Shown: positions 8,265 through 17,304 of the stretch, one piece after another
How positions within the stretch are numbered: position 1 is the stretch's first letter
How the letters are laid out: each line of letters begins with the position of its first letter
Source: an uncultured Christensenella sp.
GTDB taxonomy: Bacteria > Bacillota > Clostridia > Christensenellales > Borkfalkiaceae
DNA: 64,000 nucleotides
Reading direction: 5' to 3'
Assembly: GCA_910578145.1 (NCBI GenBank)
Contig: CAJTPJ010000003.1
Location: 62,001 to 126,000 of the forward strand
The notes under the pieces: model-generated
Seen by the model: only the letters and a program-made list of their open reading frames with translations
Told to the model about the DNA's origin: nothing
Database searches by the model: none
Position numbers and translations under genes: made by a program

Positions 8265-8295
8265 AACGCCCTGCGAAATTAATCCGCAGGGCGTT
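8265..8295. terminator. Bidirectional terminator-like hairpin
   Basis: An 11-bp perfect stem AACGCCCTGCG/CGCAGGGCGTT with a 9-base loop lies between two convergent genes. T tracts are short on both sides (GCTTTTA on plus, TTTT on minus). Confidence 0.75.
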
Positions 8296-8299
8296 GCTT

Positions 8300-9379
8300 T
8301 TATTGTTGGCTTACGAAATAATCGCGTATGGGAATTAACGGCGCGTCCGTTAAAAGCGAAATTATGTTTTTATCGTAAAAGTAAGTTGCAACCGCGCTTT
8401 TTTCAAAGTACGCGGTGAACTCAGCCATTATTTCAAGGTCGGATATAGGCTGGATTATACTGCCCGCAAGCATTAAAAGCCCCGCCGCAAACACTATCGC
8501 GAAAACTGCGCCCAAAACGCCGTCCACGGCGTAAAACGCTTTGCTGTTTCTTGCAAAGTTTAAGAATTTGGGAACGAATACCGCCACCAATATTACTACG
8601 ACGAGCTCTAAAAGGAACACGCCCACGGTAAGCGCACACTTTGCCAAATTGAGCGCAAGTTCTTCGTTGCCCATTTCGCCAAGCAGTTCCATAATTTTAG
8701 GCGCGATATTTTGCGCCGCCGCGCCGAACGCCTGAACGTTGAACGCCAGATTGTACGCAACGTAGCCCGCAAAAATAACCAAACCGATAACCACCAGCGT
8801 CCAAAGCGCGTTTGAAATACCGCTTTGATAGCCGCATTTAATTGCCGCAATAAGCACGCCGATATATAAAAAGTCCATTAAATATGGTTTAAACGCCGTC
8901 CACGCCGCGCTTTCGTAAACTGCGCCGAAAGTTTGCGCATCCAAAGGAATATGCGACAAATCCAGCACTACGAGTATAAACGAGGCGGTAAATCCCGTTA
9001 TCACGAAACCCTTAACCGCAAGAGTTACACCGCCGAAAATACGGTCTACAAACCCGCTTGCGCCTTTTTTCTTGCCGCCTTTTGCTATTTTTTTGCGCTT
9101 TGACGAGCGAAAAATTTTGCGAAACAGCGCGGAAGTGCCCGAAAATGCATTTATGAACACAAGCGCAAGTCCTATACATATAAATCCGCCGACAGCTGCG
9201 TTATCACCCGTAAAATTTTTAGAAACCGCGCCGCCTATACCAATCGTAAGCAGTGAAGCAAGCAAATACTCCACGCCCCAGGATTTTACGTGAGAAAATC
9301 CTTTACAAAGCCCTACTATCAAGCCGACTATTGAAAACACGGCAAGCAGGACTATTATCACTATTGAAACAACGTTCAT
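8300..9379 (-). CDS. Multi-pass membrane protein with two CvpA-like halves
   Basis: Not firmly identified. About eight to nine hydrophobic helices. The first half opens with a glycine-rich helix followed by GLCKGFSHVKSWG and has VDRIFGGVTLAVKGF after a Lys-rich loop (about residues 92-106). The second half repeats this plan with VDGVLGAVFAIVFAAGLL near residue 283. These (L/V)DR-GxxxGxxxG helices resemble CvpA, a membrane family tied to colicin V export, stress tolerance and cell envelope roles, so I infer a duplicated or fused CvpA. It is the last gene of the fhs-glnS operon, 12 bases after glnS. SD AGAGG. No catalytic motif seen. Confidence 0.6.
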   Translation of the reverse strand: MNVVSIVIIVLLAVFSIVGLIVGLCKGFSHVKSWGVEYLLASLLTIGIGGAVSKNFTGDNAAVGGFICIGLALVFINAFSGTSALFRKIFRSSKRKKIAKGGKKKGASGFVDRIFGGVTLAVKGFVITGFTASFILVVLDLSHIPLDAQTFGAVYESAAWTAFKPYLMDFLYIGVLIAAIKCGYQSGISNALWTLVVIGLVIFAGYVAYNLAFNVQAFGAAAQNIAPKIMELLGEMGNEELALNLAKCALTVGVFLLELVVVILVAVFVPKFLNFARNSKAFYAVDGVLGAVFAIVFAAGLLMLAGSIIQPISDLEIMAEFTAYFEKSAVATYFYDKNIISLLTDAPLIPIRDYFVSQQ

Positions 9380-9391
9380 TTCATACCTCTG

Positions 9392-11038
9392 CTATTTGTT
9401 AAAGTTATCTTTAAGCGAAACTATTTCAGATAACACAAGCCCGCCCTCGGTGCATTTTTTATAATACCCCGTGCGCAAAAGCTGGAAGGGCGTACCGTCG
9501 CAACTTTCCGCCAAATACGGCTCTGCTTTGCCCGAAAAACGCCTTTCGCTTTGCGCGTTAAGCCTTTCGGCATAGTCTTGGTCGGGATATTCCTCGTCCT
9601 TTAAAAGAGGGCTGTATTGTCTGAACTCAGCCGTAACGCCATACTTGCAGTCAACCCACTGCACTACGCCCTTAGCCTTTACTTCGCAAGGGCTGGCGCT
9701 GCCGCTGCGCGATTCGGGGAAGTACGTGCACAAAATTTCCGTCGCGTTGCCGTCGGCATCCATCATAACGTCGTCGCAACGCACTATATACGCGCCTTTA
9801 AGGCGCACCGTGCCGCCCTTTTGAAGTCGCTTGTATTTAGGCGGGGGATTTAAAGAAAAGTCGTCCCTGTCGATATAAACGCTGCCCGTAAACTTGACTT
9901 TACGCGCGCCTGCTTCGGGGTTGGTGGGGTTTTTCTCGAAATCAAGTTCTTCCTCGCCGTCGTAGTTGGTTATAGTCAATTTCAAGGGATTTAAAACAGC
10001 CATAGCACGTTCTGCATTGGCGTTTAAATCGTCGCGTATACAGCTGTCAAGCTGAGCTTGATTAACCACCGAATACGCTTTGGCTACGCCCACGTCCGCG
10101 CAGAATTTTTTCAACGCCTCAGGCGGTACGCCGCGGTTTTTCAAGCCCATAATAGTGGGCATACGCGGGTCGTCCCAGCCGCGCACGAATTTTTCGTCCA
10201 CAAGTTTTTTAAGATAGCGTTTAGACATAAGCATATTGGTAATATTAAGCCTTGCAAACTCTATCTGTCTGGGCAACGGCGCGGGCAAACCCGACCTTTC
10301 AACAAACCAATTATAAAGCGGACGGTGGTTTTCAAATTCAAGCGAGCAAAGCGAATGCGTTATTCCCTCTATCGCGTCGGAAACGGGGTGTGCAAAATCG
10401 TACATAGGATAAATGCACCACTTGTCGCCCGTTCTGTAATGTGGAACGTGCGCAATACGGTAAATTATGGGGTCGCGCATATTGAGGTTGGGCGACGACA
10501 TATCTATTTTCGCCCTTAAAGTTTTAGCGCCGTCGGGGTATACGCCCGCCTTCATCTCGCGGAAAAGTTTTAAATTTTCTTCAACGCTTCTGTTGCGGTA
10601 GGGCGATTCCTTGCCCGCCTCGGTAAGAGTGCCGCGGGTTGCGGTAATTTCTTCCGCGGTTAAATCGCACACGTAAGCGTTGCCGTCCATAACGTACTTT
10701 TCTGCAATTTCGTACAACTTATCGTAATAATCGGAAGCAAAAACCAGCTTGTCAAACTCAAAACCCAGCCATTTTACCGCGTCCACGATAGAATTTACGT
10801 ACTCATAATCTTCCTTGGCGGGGTTGGTATCGTCCATTCTCAAATTCAGCGTGCCGTTATAACGTTCCTTTACGCCGAAATTTATGCACATAGCTTTTAC
10901 GTGACCTATGTGGAGATAGCCGTTAGGCTCGGGCGGGAAACGCACGTGAATTTCGTTGCCTACCCCCTCGAATTTGCCCGCTTCAAGTTCTTCGTTTATT
11001 ATTTGTTCTATAAAGTTAGTAGCCTCAGGTAATTTCAT
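9392..11038 (-). CDS. glnS: Glutaminyl-tRNA synthetase
   Basis: Charges tRNA-Gln directly with glutamine. The class I signature is PEPNGYLHIGHVKA (about residues 36-49), and the KMSKS-type loop is NMLMSKRYLKK (about 267-277). The CIYPMYDFAHPVSDAIEGITHSLCSLEFE block and C-terminal anticodon-binding beta-barrels are GlnRS rather than GluRS. Its 548 residues are normal. Many Firmicutes lack this enzyme and amidate Glu-tRNA-Gln with GatCAB, so its presence is a lineage trait. It lies between fhs and the CvpA-like gene, with gaps of 39 and 12 bases. Confidence 0.95.
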   Translation of the reverse strand: MKLPEATNFIEQIINEELEAGKFEGVGNEIHVRFPPEPNGYLHIGHVKAMCINFGVKERYNGTLNLRMDDTNPAKEDYEYVNSIVDAVKWLGFEFDKLVFASDYYDKLYEIAEKYVMDGNAYVCDLTAEEITATRGTLTEAGKESPYRNRSVEENLKLFREMKAGVYPDGAKTLRAKIDMSSPNLNMRDPIIYRIAHVPHYRTGDKWCIYPMYDFAHPVSDAIEGITHSLCSLEFENHRPLYNWFVERSGLPAPLPRQIEFARLNITNMLMSKRYLKKLVDEKFVRGWDDPRMPTIMGLKNRGVPPEALKKFCADVGVAKAYSVVNQAQLDSCIRDDLNANAERAMAVLNPLKLTITNYDGEEELDFEKNPTNPEAGARKVKFTGSVYIDRDDFSLNPPPKYKRLQKGGTVRLKGAYIVRCDDVMMDADGNATEILCTYFPESRSGSASPCEVKAKGVVQWVDCKYGVTAEFRQYSPLLKDEEYPDQDYAERLNAQSERRFSGKAEPYLAESCDGTPFQLLRTGYYKKCTEGGLVLSEIVSLKDNFNK

Positions 11039-11077
11039 ATTTATTACGCCTTATAAAAATTTGTAGTAACGCCCGTA

Positions 11078-12739
11078 TTACGACAGCCCCGTTATTTTAC
11101 CGTTGCCGTCGATATCTATATGCTCAGCGGACGGAACTTTGGAAAGCCCGGGCATAAGCATAATTTCGCCTGCGACCGCAACAACAAAACCTGCGCCGCC
11201 CTTATAAATAATATCGCGCACCTTTATTTTAAAGCCCGTAGGGCGCGCAAGTTTTTTTGCGTCGTCCGAAAGCGAATACTGGGTTTTGGCTATTATTACG
11301 GGCAAACCCGTAATTGACTTTTTCTCCATTTCCGCAATTTTTTCAAGCGCTTCACCGGAGAATTCCGCGCCGTCGCCGCCATAGATATTTTTGACGATAT
11401 CCTCTACTTTTTTAACTATTCCGTCGTTTAAATTATATGCAAAATTAAGCTCGGAGGGCTTTTCGCACTCGGCGATAACTGTTTTAGCAAGCTCTTTGCC
11501 TCCCTCGCCCCCTTTTAAAAACACGTCGGTAAAAACGGCGGTTGCGCCCGCTGCCGCGCAGGCGTTTAAAACTGCGTTTATTTCCGCCTCGGTGTCGGTT
11601 GCAAACCTGTTCATAGCAACGACTACAGGCTTTTTGTATACGTTTTTAATATTTTCAACGTGCTTTAAAAGATTGGGAAGTCCCGCCTTAAGCGCCGTTA
11701 CGTTTTCTTCGGAAAGGGTGGTTTTGTCCGCGCCGCCGTGCAATTTAAGCGCTTTTACGGTTGCAACTACGACAACGCAGTCGGGCTGAATACCCGCAAT
11801 TCTGCACTTGGTATCCAAAAACTTTTCCGCGCCAAGGTCCGCGCCGAAGCCCGCTTCCGTAACCGTGTAATCGGCGAGAGTCATAGCCGTGTAAGTTGCG
11901 CGCACCGAATTACAGCCGTGCGCGATATTTGCAAAAGGTCCGCCGTGAACTATAGCGGGCGTTCCCTCCAACGTTTGCACGAGGTTGGGTTTAATTGCGT
12001 CCTTTAAAAGCGTGGTCATTGCGCCGTCTGCGTGCAAGTCGCGCGCGCGGACGTAATCGCCGTTTTCGTTTACGCCTACCACTATATTGCCTATTCTCTT
12101 TTTCAAATCGGTTAAGTCGGTTGCAAGGCAAAGTATAGCCATAACCTCGCTTGCGGCGGTAATTTCAAAGCCTTCCGCACGGTCGTAACTTACGCAGCCT
12201 TTCATTGCGCCGGCGGAGTTACGTATGGTGATATCCCTTAAAGAGCGGTCGTTCATATCCATACAACGGCGGAAATACACTTGTTTGATTTTAAGCGCGT
12301 TGCCGCGGAGCAGGTGATTGTCTATCATAGCGCAAAGCAGGTTGTTTGCCGCGGTGATAGCGTGCAAATCGCCCGTGAAATGCAAATTAATATCCGACAT
12401 AGGCACGACTTGGGCGTATCCGCCGCCCGCAGCGCCGCCCTTTATGCCGAACACGGGACCGAGCGACGGTTCGCGTAGCGCAAGGCAAGCCTTTTTACCC
12501 AGCTTGGACATTCCGTCGGCAAGCCCTATGGAAACAGTGGTTTTACCCTCGCCGCTTGCCGTGGGGTTAATTGCAGTAACCAAAATAAGTTTAGACTTAG
12601 GATTTACTTTTTTAAGGTTTATCTTCGCTTTGTATTTGCCGTATAACTCTAGGTCGTCCTCTTTAAGTCCGAGTTTTTTTGCAATTTCGCGGATATCTTT
12701 CATTTTACAGCTTTCAGCTATTTCGATGTCAGAGAGCAT
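11078..12739 (-). CDS. fhs: Formate-tetrahydrofolate ligase
   Basis: Makes 10-formyl-tetrahydrofolate from formate, THF and ATP, feeding one-carbon metabolism. The ATP-binding loop TAINPTASGEGKTT is at about residues 54-67. The conserved EPSLGPVFGIKGGAAGGGYAQ block, FANIAHGCNSV and EAGFGADLGAEKF follow. At 553 residues it is full length. First gene of an operon with glnS and the CvpA-like gene. The ATG follows SD GGGGTGA, and an extended -10 promoter lies 30 bases upstream. Confidence 0.97.
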   Translation of the reverse strand: MLSDIEIAESCKMKDIREIAKKLGLKEDDLELYGKYKAKINLKKVNPKSKLILVTAINPTASGEGKTTVSIGLADGMSKLGKKACLALREPSLGPVFGIKGGAAGGGYAQVVPMSDINLHFTGDLHAITAANNLLCAMIDNHLLRGNALKIKQVYFRRCMDMNDRSLRDITIRNSAGAMKGCVSYDRAEGFEITAASEVMAILCLATDLTDLKKRIGNIVVGVNENGDYVRARDLHADGAMTTLLKDAIKPNLVQTLEGTPAIVHGGPFANIAHGCNSVRATYTAMTLADYTVTEAGFGADLGAEKFLDTKCRIAGIQPDCVVVVATVKALKLHGGADKTTLSEENVTALKAGLPNLLKHVENIKNVYKKPVVVAMNRFATDTEAEINAVLNACAAAGATAVFTDVFLKGGEGGKELAKTVIAECEKPSELNFAYNLNDGIVKKVEDIVKNIYGGDGAEFSGEALEKIAEMEKKSITGLPVIIAKTQYSLSDDAKKLARPTGFKIKVRDIIYKGGAGFVVAVAGEIMLMPGLSKVPSAEHIDIDGNGKITGLS

Positions 12740-12769
12740 AATTCACCCCACAATAAAATTCCTTTCACT

Positions 12770-12778
12770 ATTATATCA
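12770..12778 (-). promoter_or_regulatory. Extended -10 promoter of the fhs operon
   Basis: Read on the minus strand: TGATATAAT, a TGnTATAAT box. No good -35 is present. Predicted start is near 12763, giving a leader of about 24 bases. Confidence 0.7.
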
Positions 12779-12857
12779 TATATTAGACGAAAAGCATATT
12801 TTTTGACTTGGTTTTTTGCGTTTTTTTAAAATTTTTCCACGAGTTTACACGGATAAC

Positions 12858-12886
12858 TTGACTTGCCGTTTATATTTGTTTAAAAT
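12858..12886 (+). promoter_or_regulatory. Sigma-A promoter of glyS
   Basis: TTGACT (12858-12863) and TAAAAT (12881-12886) have a 17-base spacer. Predicted start is near 12893; the leader of about 25 bases leaves no room for a T-box. Confidence 0.75.
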
Positions 12887-12917
12887 TACCGTATACACTT
12901 ACCAAACGGAGATTATT

Positions 12918-14321
12918 ATGGCAGAAAAAAAGAGAGCTGTTACCCAGGAAAAATTAGTAGCGCTTTGCAAAAACAGAGGATTTATTTTCCCCGGAAGCGA
13001 AATTTACGGCGGGCTTGCAAACACCTGGGACTTTGGTCCTCTCGGCGTGGAATTTAAAAACAACGTAAAAAAGGCGTGGTGGAAAAAGTTCGTTCAGGAA
13101 AGCGAATACAACGTAGGGCTTGATTGCGCTATTCTTATGAACACTCGTACTTGGAAGGCGTCCGGTCATTTGGGCGGATTTTCCGACCCGCTTATGGATT
13201 GCAGAAGCTGTAAATCACGCCACCGCGCGGATAATCTTGCGGAAGATTACTGCAAAAAGCATAAATTGGATATAAAAATAGAGAGTATGGACAACGACGC
13301 TTTGGAAGCGTTTATAGCCGAAAAGAAAATTGCGTGCCCCGTTTGCGGTAAAAGCGATTTTACGCCTATCAGAAAGTTTAACCTTATGTTTAAAACTTTT
13401 CAGGGCGTTACCGAAGACAGCGTAAACACGGTTTATCTGCGCCCCGAAACGGCGCAAGGCATTTTCGTAAACTTTAAAAACGTGCAAAGGTCGTCGCGCA
13501 GCCGCGTGCCTTTCGGCATCGGGCAGATAGGTAAATCGTTCAGAAACGAAATTACGCCCGGAAACTTTATATTCCGCGTGCGCGAGTTCGAGCAGATGGA
13601 GCTTGAATTTTTTTGCAAGCCGGGTAGCGACCTTGAATGGTTTTCGTATTGGAAAGACTACTGCAAAAACTTTTTGCTTGCGCTTGGTATGAAAGAGGAA
13701 AACCTTAAACTGCGCGACCATTCGCCCGAAGAGCTTTGTTTCTACTCTAAGGCGACTACCGATTTCGAGTATAATTTCGCGTTCGGCTGGGGCGAGCTTT
13801 GGGGCATAGCCGACAGAACGGACTACGATTTAAAGCAACATCAGGGCGAGAGCGGCGAAAATATGGAGTATACCGACCCCGTTACCAACGAGAAATATAT
13901 CCCCTACGTTATAGAGCCGTCGCTGGGCGTGGAAAGGTGCGTGCTCGCGCTTTTAACAGACGCGTACGACGAGGAAGTTTTAGACGCGGAAAAGAACGAC
14001 GTTAGAACGGTTATGCGCTTTCATCCCTTCCTTGCGCCCTATAAGGCGGCTATATTGCCTCTTCAAAAGGGGCTTTCGGAAAAGGCTGACGAAGTATACA
14101 AAAAACTTGCCAAAAAGTTTTCGGTTACCTACGACGTTACGGGGTCTATCGGCAAGCGCTACCGCCGCCAGGACGAAATAGGCACCCCGTTTTGCATTAC
14201 CGTGGATTTCGACACCTTAAACGACGATACGGTTACCGTGCGCGACCGCGACAGTATGCAACAGATTAGAATTAAAACTGACGAACTTGAAGCGTATATT
14301 GAAAAGAGTTTGGAATTTTAA
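12918..14321 (+). CDS. glyS: Glycyl-tRNA synthetase, single-chain dimeric type
   Basis: Charges tRNA-Gly. This is the eukaryote/archaea-like alpha2 class II enzyme, not the alpha2-beta2 type. Motif 1 region [20 protein letters not shown] is near the start. A Cys-rich insertion ([12 protein letters not shown] and CPVCGKS) suggests zinc binding. [25 protein letters not shown] and [13 protein letters not shown] are the catalytic blocks, and the C-terminal anticodon domain ends [11 protein letters not shown]. The frame is open upstream to 12816, but the ATG at 12918 has an SD (CGGAGA) and gives 467 residues, the usual length. Confidence 0.96.
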   Translation: MAEKKRAVTQEKLVALCKNRGFIFPGSEIYGGLANTWDFGPLGVEFKNNVKKAWWKKFVQESEYNVGLDCAILMNTRTWKASGHLGGFSDPLMDCRSCKSRHRADNLAEDYCKKHKLDIKIESMDNDALEAFIAEKKIACPVCGKSDFTPIRKFNLMFKTFQGVTEDSVNTVYLRPETAQGIFVNFKNVQRSSRSRVPFGIGQIGKSFRNEITPGNFIFRVREFEQMELEFFCKPGSDLEWFSYWKDYCKNFLLALGMKEENLKLRDHSPEELCFYSKATTDFEYNFAFGWGELWGIADRTDYDLKQHQGESGENMEYTDPVTNEKYIPYVIEPSLGVERCVLALLTDAYDEEVLDAEKNDVRTVMRFHPFLAPYKAAILPLQKGLSEKADEVYKKLAKKFSVTYDVTGSIGKRYRRQDEIGTPFCITVDFDTLNDDTVTVRDRDSMQQIRIKTDELEAYIEKSLEF

Positions 14322-14330
14322 ATTAACGTA

Positions 14331-14364
14331 AAAATCCCGCGCTATCGTAAGCGCGGGATTTTTT
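14331..14364. terminator. Bidirectional intrinsic terminator
   Basis: A 10-bp stem AATCCCGCGC/GCGCGGGATT is flanked by A4 and T6 between convergent glyS and the unknown membrane gene. Confidence 0.9.
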
Positions 14365-15403
14365 ATTTGTCTTTATCTTCGGTTGAGCCCGTTATGTATT
14401 TATCCAGCATAGATTTACCTATTTTCTGCCCCATACCCAACAGGCGGTCTTTCATAGTTTTCTTTTTGGGCTTTTCCTCTTCTTCAACGCTACCCTCTAA
14501 ATTCAAGTCCTTACAAGGGTTAAACGAAACGTAACCGCACTCGGTAGCGTACGCAAACACGTTTTTCAAAATACCCTCTACTATCGGCTTATCCTCTTCC
14601 GTGCATTTGTCTATAACGCCGAGAATCTGCACGGGTTTAATTGCCGTAACGTACTTGCTGCCAAGCGCGGGAATTAAGCAGTTATCGATAAGCGCGCCGA
14701 TATCGTCGAAATATTTTTTGGAAACCTTAGTAACGGCGCCCTCGCGCGCGTTGCCGGAAACCGCTAACTCGTACCACTCTAAAACCACCCGCGCAAAGCG
14801 GTATTTTATTTTTACGGGGGATAACAGCCACCTTACGAGTTTGCCCGTTCCGCCGAACAACAGCGGCACCAGCTGGATAATTATGGTTAGCACCGAAAAT
14901 ATGATTATAAGTATATCCAGCGCAACGGTTGAAGCCGTAGCCGAACCCGAAGTTTGCGAAAATACGATTGCCGTAATAGATATTGCGATAGAAACGAGCC
15001 TTATTAAGAGTTTAAACACTTTTAAAACCCGTTTTATTTTTACGAGGTTTTTAGTACTTGCCCGCGCGCTGCACAACGAAATAATAAGCAGCACTACGAA
15101 AAGCGCCGCGTACGCGCCGAGCAGACAATATAAAACTATGCCCTCGTGAAAATTAAGTTTTCTGGTGAAACCCGTAAAAAGCACGTAAGCGGCGTACAGC
15201 ATCATAAACACCGTACTTGCCGTAAGCGTTAACAGGTTGAGGCGGCGTGCTATCAAGGCACGGTTTGAATACACGTTTTTAATAAAACAGCGTATATCGA
15301 AAACGTCCTTTGCAAGCGTAAACGTTTCCTCCGCGGAAATGGTGTGGCGGATATTTACCACCTCTTCGCCGTTGCGGGTTTCCTGCTCGTTTTTGTTTTC
15401 CAT
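14363..15403 (-). CDS. Unknown four-helix membrane protein
   Basis: Not recognised. A charged cytoplasmic N-terminus of about 55 residues precedes four predicted transmembrane helices in two pairs (about 57-77, 90-112, 130-150 and 163-185). A long soluble region (about 195-300) contains YELAVSGNAREG and a conserved-looking EGILKNVFAYATECGY. The acidic then basic tail EEEEKPKKK precedes an amphipathic end. It follows the ABC-F gene by 8 bases but has its own promoter overlapping the end of that gene. It has no SD, and its ATG lies 7 bases after a TATAAT, so a leaderless mRNA is likely. Confidence 0.7.
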   Translation of the reverse strand: MENKNEQETRNGEEVVNIRHTISAEETFTLAKDVFDIRCFIKNVYSNRALIARRLNLLTLTASTVFMMLYAAYVLFTGFTRKLNFHEGIVLYCLLGAYAALFVVLLIISLCSARASTKNLVKIKRVLKVFKLLIRLVSIAISITAIVFSQTSGSATASTVALDILIIIFSVLTIIIQLVPLLFGGTGKLVRWLLSPVKIKYRFARVVLEWYELAVSGNAREGAVTKVSKKYFDDIGALIDNCLIPALGSKYVTAIKPVQILGVIDKCTEEDKPIVEGILKNVFAYATECGYVSFNPCKDLNLEGSVEEEEKPKKKTMKDRLLGMGQKIGKSMLDKYITGSTEDKDK

Positions 15404-15410
15404 TTGCTTT

Positions 15411-15440
15411 ATTATATCAAACTTTCATAAGTTTTGTAAA
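15411..15440 (-). promoter_or_regulatory. Internal extended -10 promoter, probably leaderless
   Basis: On the minus strand TTTACA (15435-15440) and TGATATAAT (TATAAT at 15411-15416) have an 18-base spacer. The -10 box overlaps the ABC-F stop codon. Predicted +1 is about 15404, one base before the ATG at 15403. Confidence 0.65.
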
Positions 15441-17304
15441 GTGTATCAAGCTGTAATTTTATGGATAGAAGCTCGTCGGTGATTTCGCCCACTTTCTTAT
15501 AATCGGCGATTATAAGCGGGTTTGCAAGGTCGGCGTTGAGCCGTTGCTCCCTTTCCTCCAACGCGCAAATACTTTCTTCGGTCTTTTTTATAAGCTCTTT
15601 GCGCTTAGCCTCTTCGGCGCGTTCCTTTTTGGAACGGTAAAAATTTTCTTTTTCAGCCTGTTTTTCAGTGTATTTTTCCTGCTCTTGAGCGCGTTTTATT
15701 TCCTCGTTTTTCTGCTTTTTATATTCGTTAAACGCGGTATATCCCCCGTCGAATACGTTTAAAGCGCCGTTTTCAATCTCCGCGGTTTTATCCGCAAGCG
15801 CCGCCAGAAAATACCTGTCGTGCGAAACGAATAACAGCGTTCCGTCAAACTCTTTAAGCGCCTTTTCCAAACTTTCGCGCGCGGGCAAATCCAAGTGGTT
15901 GGTGGGTTCGTCCAAAAGAAGAAAATTGCCGCGCTCGCATTCCAATATACACAACGCGAGTTTTGCACGCTCGCCGCCGGAAAGCGCCTTTACGGGTTTT
16001 TCCATATCCTCTTCAAACAGCCCGCACTGCGCCAACGCCTTGCGGACTTCCGTTTGCGTAAGCCCTGTGTGCCTTTCCCACAGCTCGGCAATTACGGTAT
16101 TTTCTCCGGTTAAGTTAGCGCCCTCCTGGTCGTAAAAAGCGGGTTTAACAAACCTGCCAAGCTCCACCGCAGGATTGCCGCGGCGCATAATCTCTTTTAA
16201 AAGCGTACTTTTACCCGTGCCGTTTTCGCCCACTATCGCAACCTTTTCACCGCGTTTAACTTGTAATTGCCCCGCAGATATAAGCCGTTTACCGCCTATT
16301 TCAAGGTTTAAATTATTAACTTGCAACACATTTTCGTAAGGCTTTAAATCGTAACTGAATTTAAACGACGGAGCGCGCGGCGGGGTGTAGGGCTTTTCCA
16401 AAATTTCCATTCGTTCAAGTTTGTTAACCCTGCTAAGCGCCGATTTTGCAGTGGTTGCGCGCACTATATTGCGGTCAACGTAATCTTGCAATCTTGCGCG
16501 TTCCTCCTGCTGGGCCTCGTACTCCTTTAAAAGCCTTGCCTGCCGCTCCGCCTTTAAAATTTTGTATTTGGAATAGTTGCCCGTGAAAGACAGCACCTTT
16601 TTATTTTCTATTTCAAGTATGCGCGAAGTTAGCTTATCAAGAAAATACCTGTCGTGCGAAACTACCAAAAGCCCGCCTTTAAACGAAGAAAGATAGTCCT
16701 CAAGCCAGAAAAGCGTGTTTACGTCAAGGTGATTTGTAGGTTCGTCCAAAATTAAAAGGTCGGGCTGTTCCAAAAGAAGCCGCGCAAGTTTAAGCCGCGT
16801 TTTTTCGCCGCCGGACATAGTTTCCACGCTCTGCCCGTACTTGTCCGCAAAGCCCATTCCGTTTAAAACCGTTTTAATTCTAACCTGAATATTATAACAA
16901 TCGCGCGAGGCGATAAACCCGTTTAAACTTTCTATTTGAGCCGAAAGTGCGGCATATTCGGGGGTCAAAGGGTCAACTGCGGCAAGTTTTGCCGACAGTG
17001 CTTCAAGTTTTTCTATTGCGGAAAGCTCTTTGCCGAACACTTCAAGCATTTCGCCGTAAACGGTATTGCCGCTTGAATAGCCGCCGTTTTGTTCAAGGTA
17101 ACCAATGCGCGCGCCGTTCTTTTTTATTATGCTTCCGCGGTCTGGGTACAGCTCGCCCAAAATAAGTTTAATCAGTGTGGTTTTACCTTCGCCGTTGGCG
17201 CCGATAAGCCCCACGCGCTCGCCCTCGTTTACCGCAAAGCTAACCCCGCCGAATATTAAATTGTCGCCGTAAGAAAACGACGCGTTTTCAAGTGAAATTA
17301 ACAT
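15412..17304 (-). CDS. ABC-F family ATPase (Uup/YdiF type)
   Basis: A soluble protein with two ATP-binding cassettes and no membrane domain; family members act on the ribosome during translation, and some give antibiotic resistance. Cassette 1 has Walker A GANGEGKTT (about residue 34) and signature MSGGEKTRL; cassette 2 has GENGTGKST and LSGGERAKL. Both have LDEPTNHLD and the SHDRYFL switch. The linker between cassettes (about 240-320) is basic and helical. A C-terminal coiled coil rich in Lys/Glu (about 530-630) is as in Uup and YdiF. Its ATG directly abuts the radical SAM stop (TAAATG), implying translational coupling. Specific substrate or resistance role cannot be told. Confidence 0.92.
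   Translation of the reverse strand: MLISLENASFSYGDNLIFGGVSFAVNEGERVGLIGANGEGKTTLIKLILGELYPDRGSIIKKNGARIGYLEQNGGYSSGNTVYGEMLEVFGKELSAIEKLEALSAKLAAVDPLTPEYAALSAQIESLNGFIASRDCYNIQVRIKTVLNGMGFADKYGQSVETMSGGEKTRLKLARLLLEQPDLLILDEPTNHLDVNTLFWLEDYLSSFKGGLLVVSHDRYFLDKLTSRILEIENKKVLSFTGNYSKYKILKAERQARLLKEYEAQQEERARLQDYVDRNIVRATTAKSALSRVNKLERMEILEKPYTPPRAPSFKFSYDLKPYENVLQVNNLNLEIGGKRLISAGQLQVKRGEKVAIVGENGTGKSTLLKEIMRRGNPAVELGRFVKPAFYDQEGANLTGENTVIAELWERHTGLTQTEVRKALAQCGLFEEDMEKPVKALSGGERAKLALCILECERGNFLLLDEPTNHLDLPARESLEKALKEFDGTLLFVSHDRYFLAALADKTAEIENGALNVFDGGYTAFNEYKKQKNEEIKRAQEQEKYTEKQAEKENFYRSKKERAEEAKRKELIKKTEESICALEEREQRLNADLANPLIIADYKKVGEITDELLSIKLQLDTLYKTYESLI

Noticed and set aside
12816..12917. 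An N-terminal extension of glyS by 34 residues
   Set aside because: It crosses the predicted promoter, and the ATG at 12918 has an SD and the family start.
12779..12917. A T-box riboswitch before glyS
   Set aside because: The predicted leader is about 25 bases, too short for the specifier and antiterminator domains.
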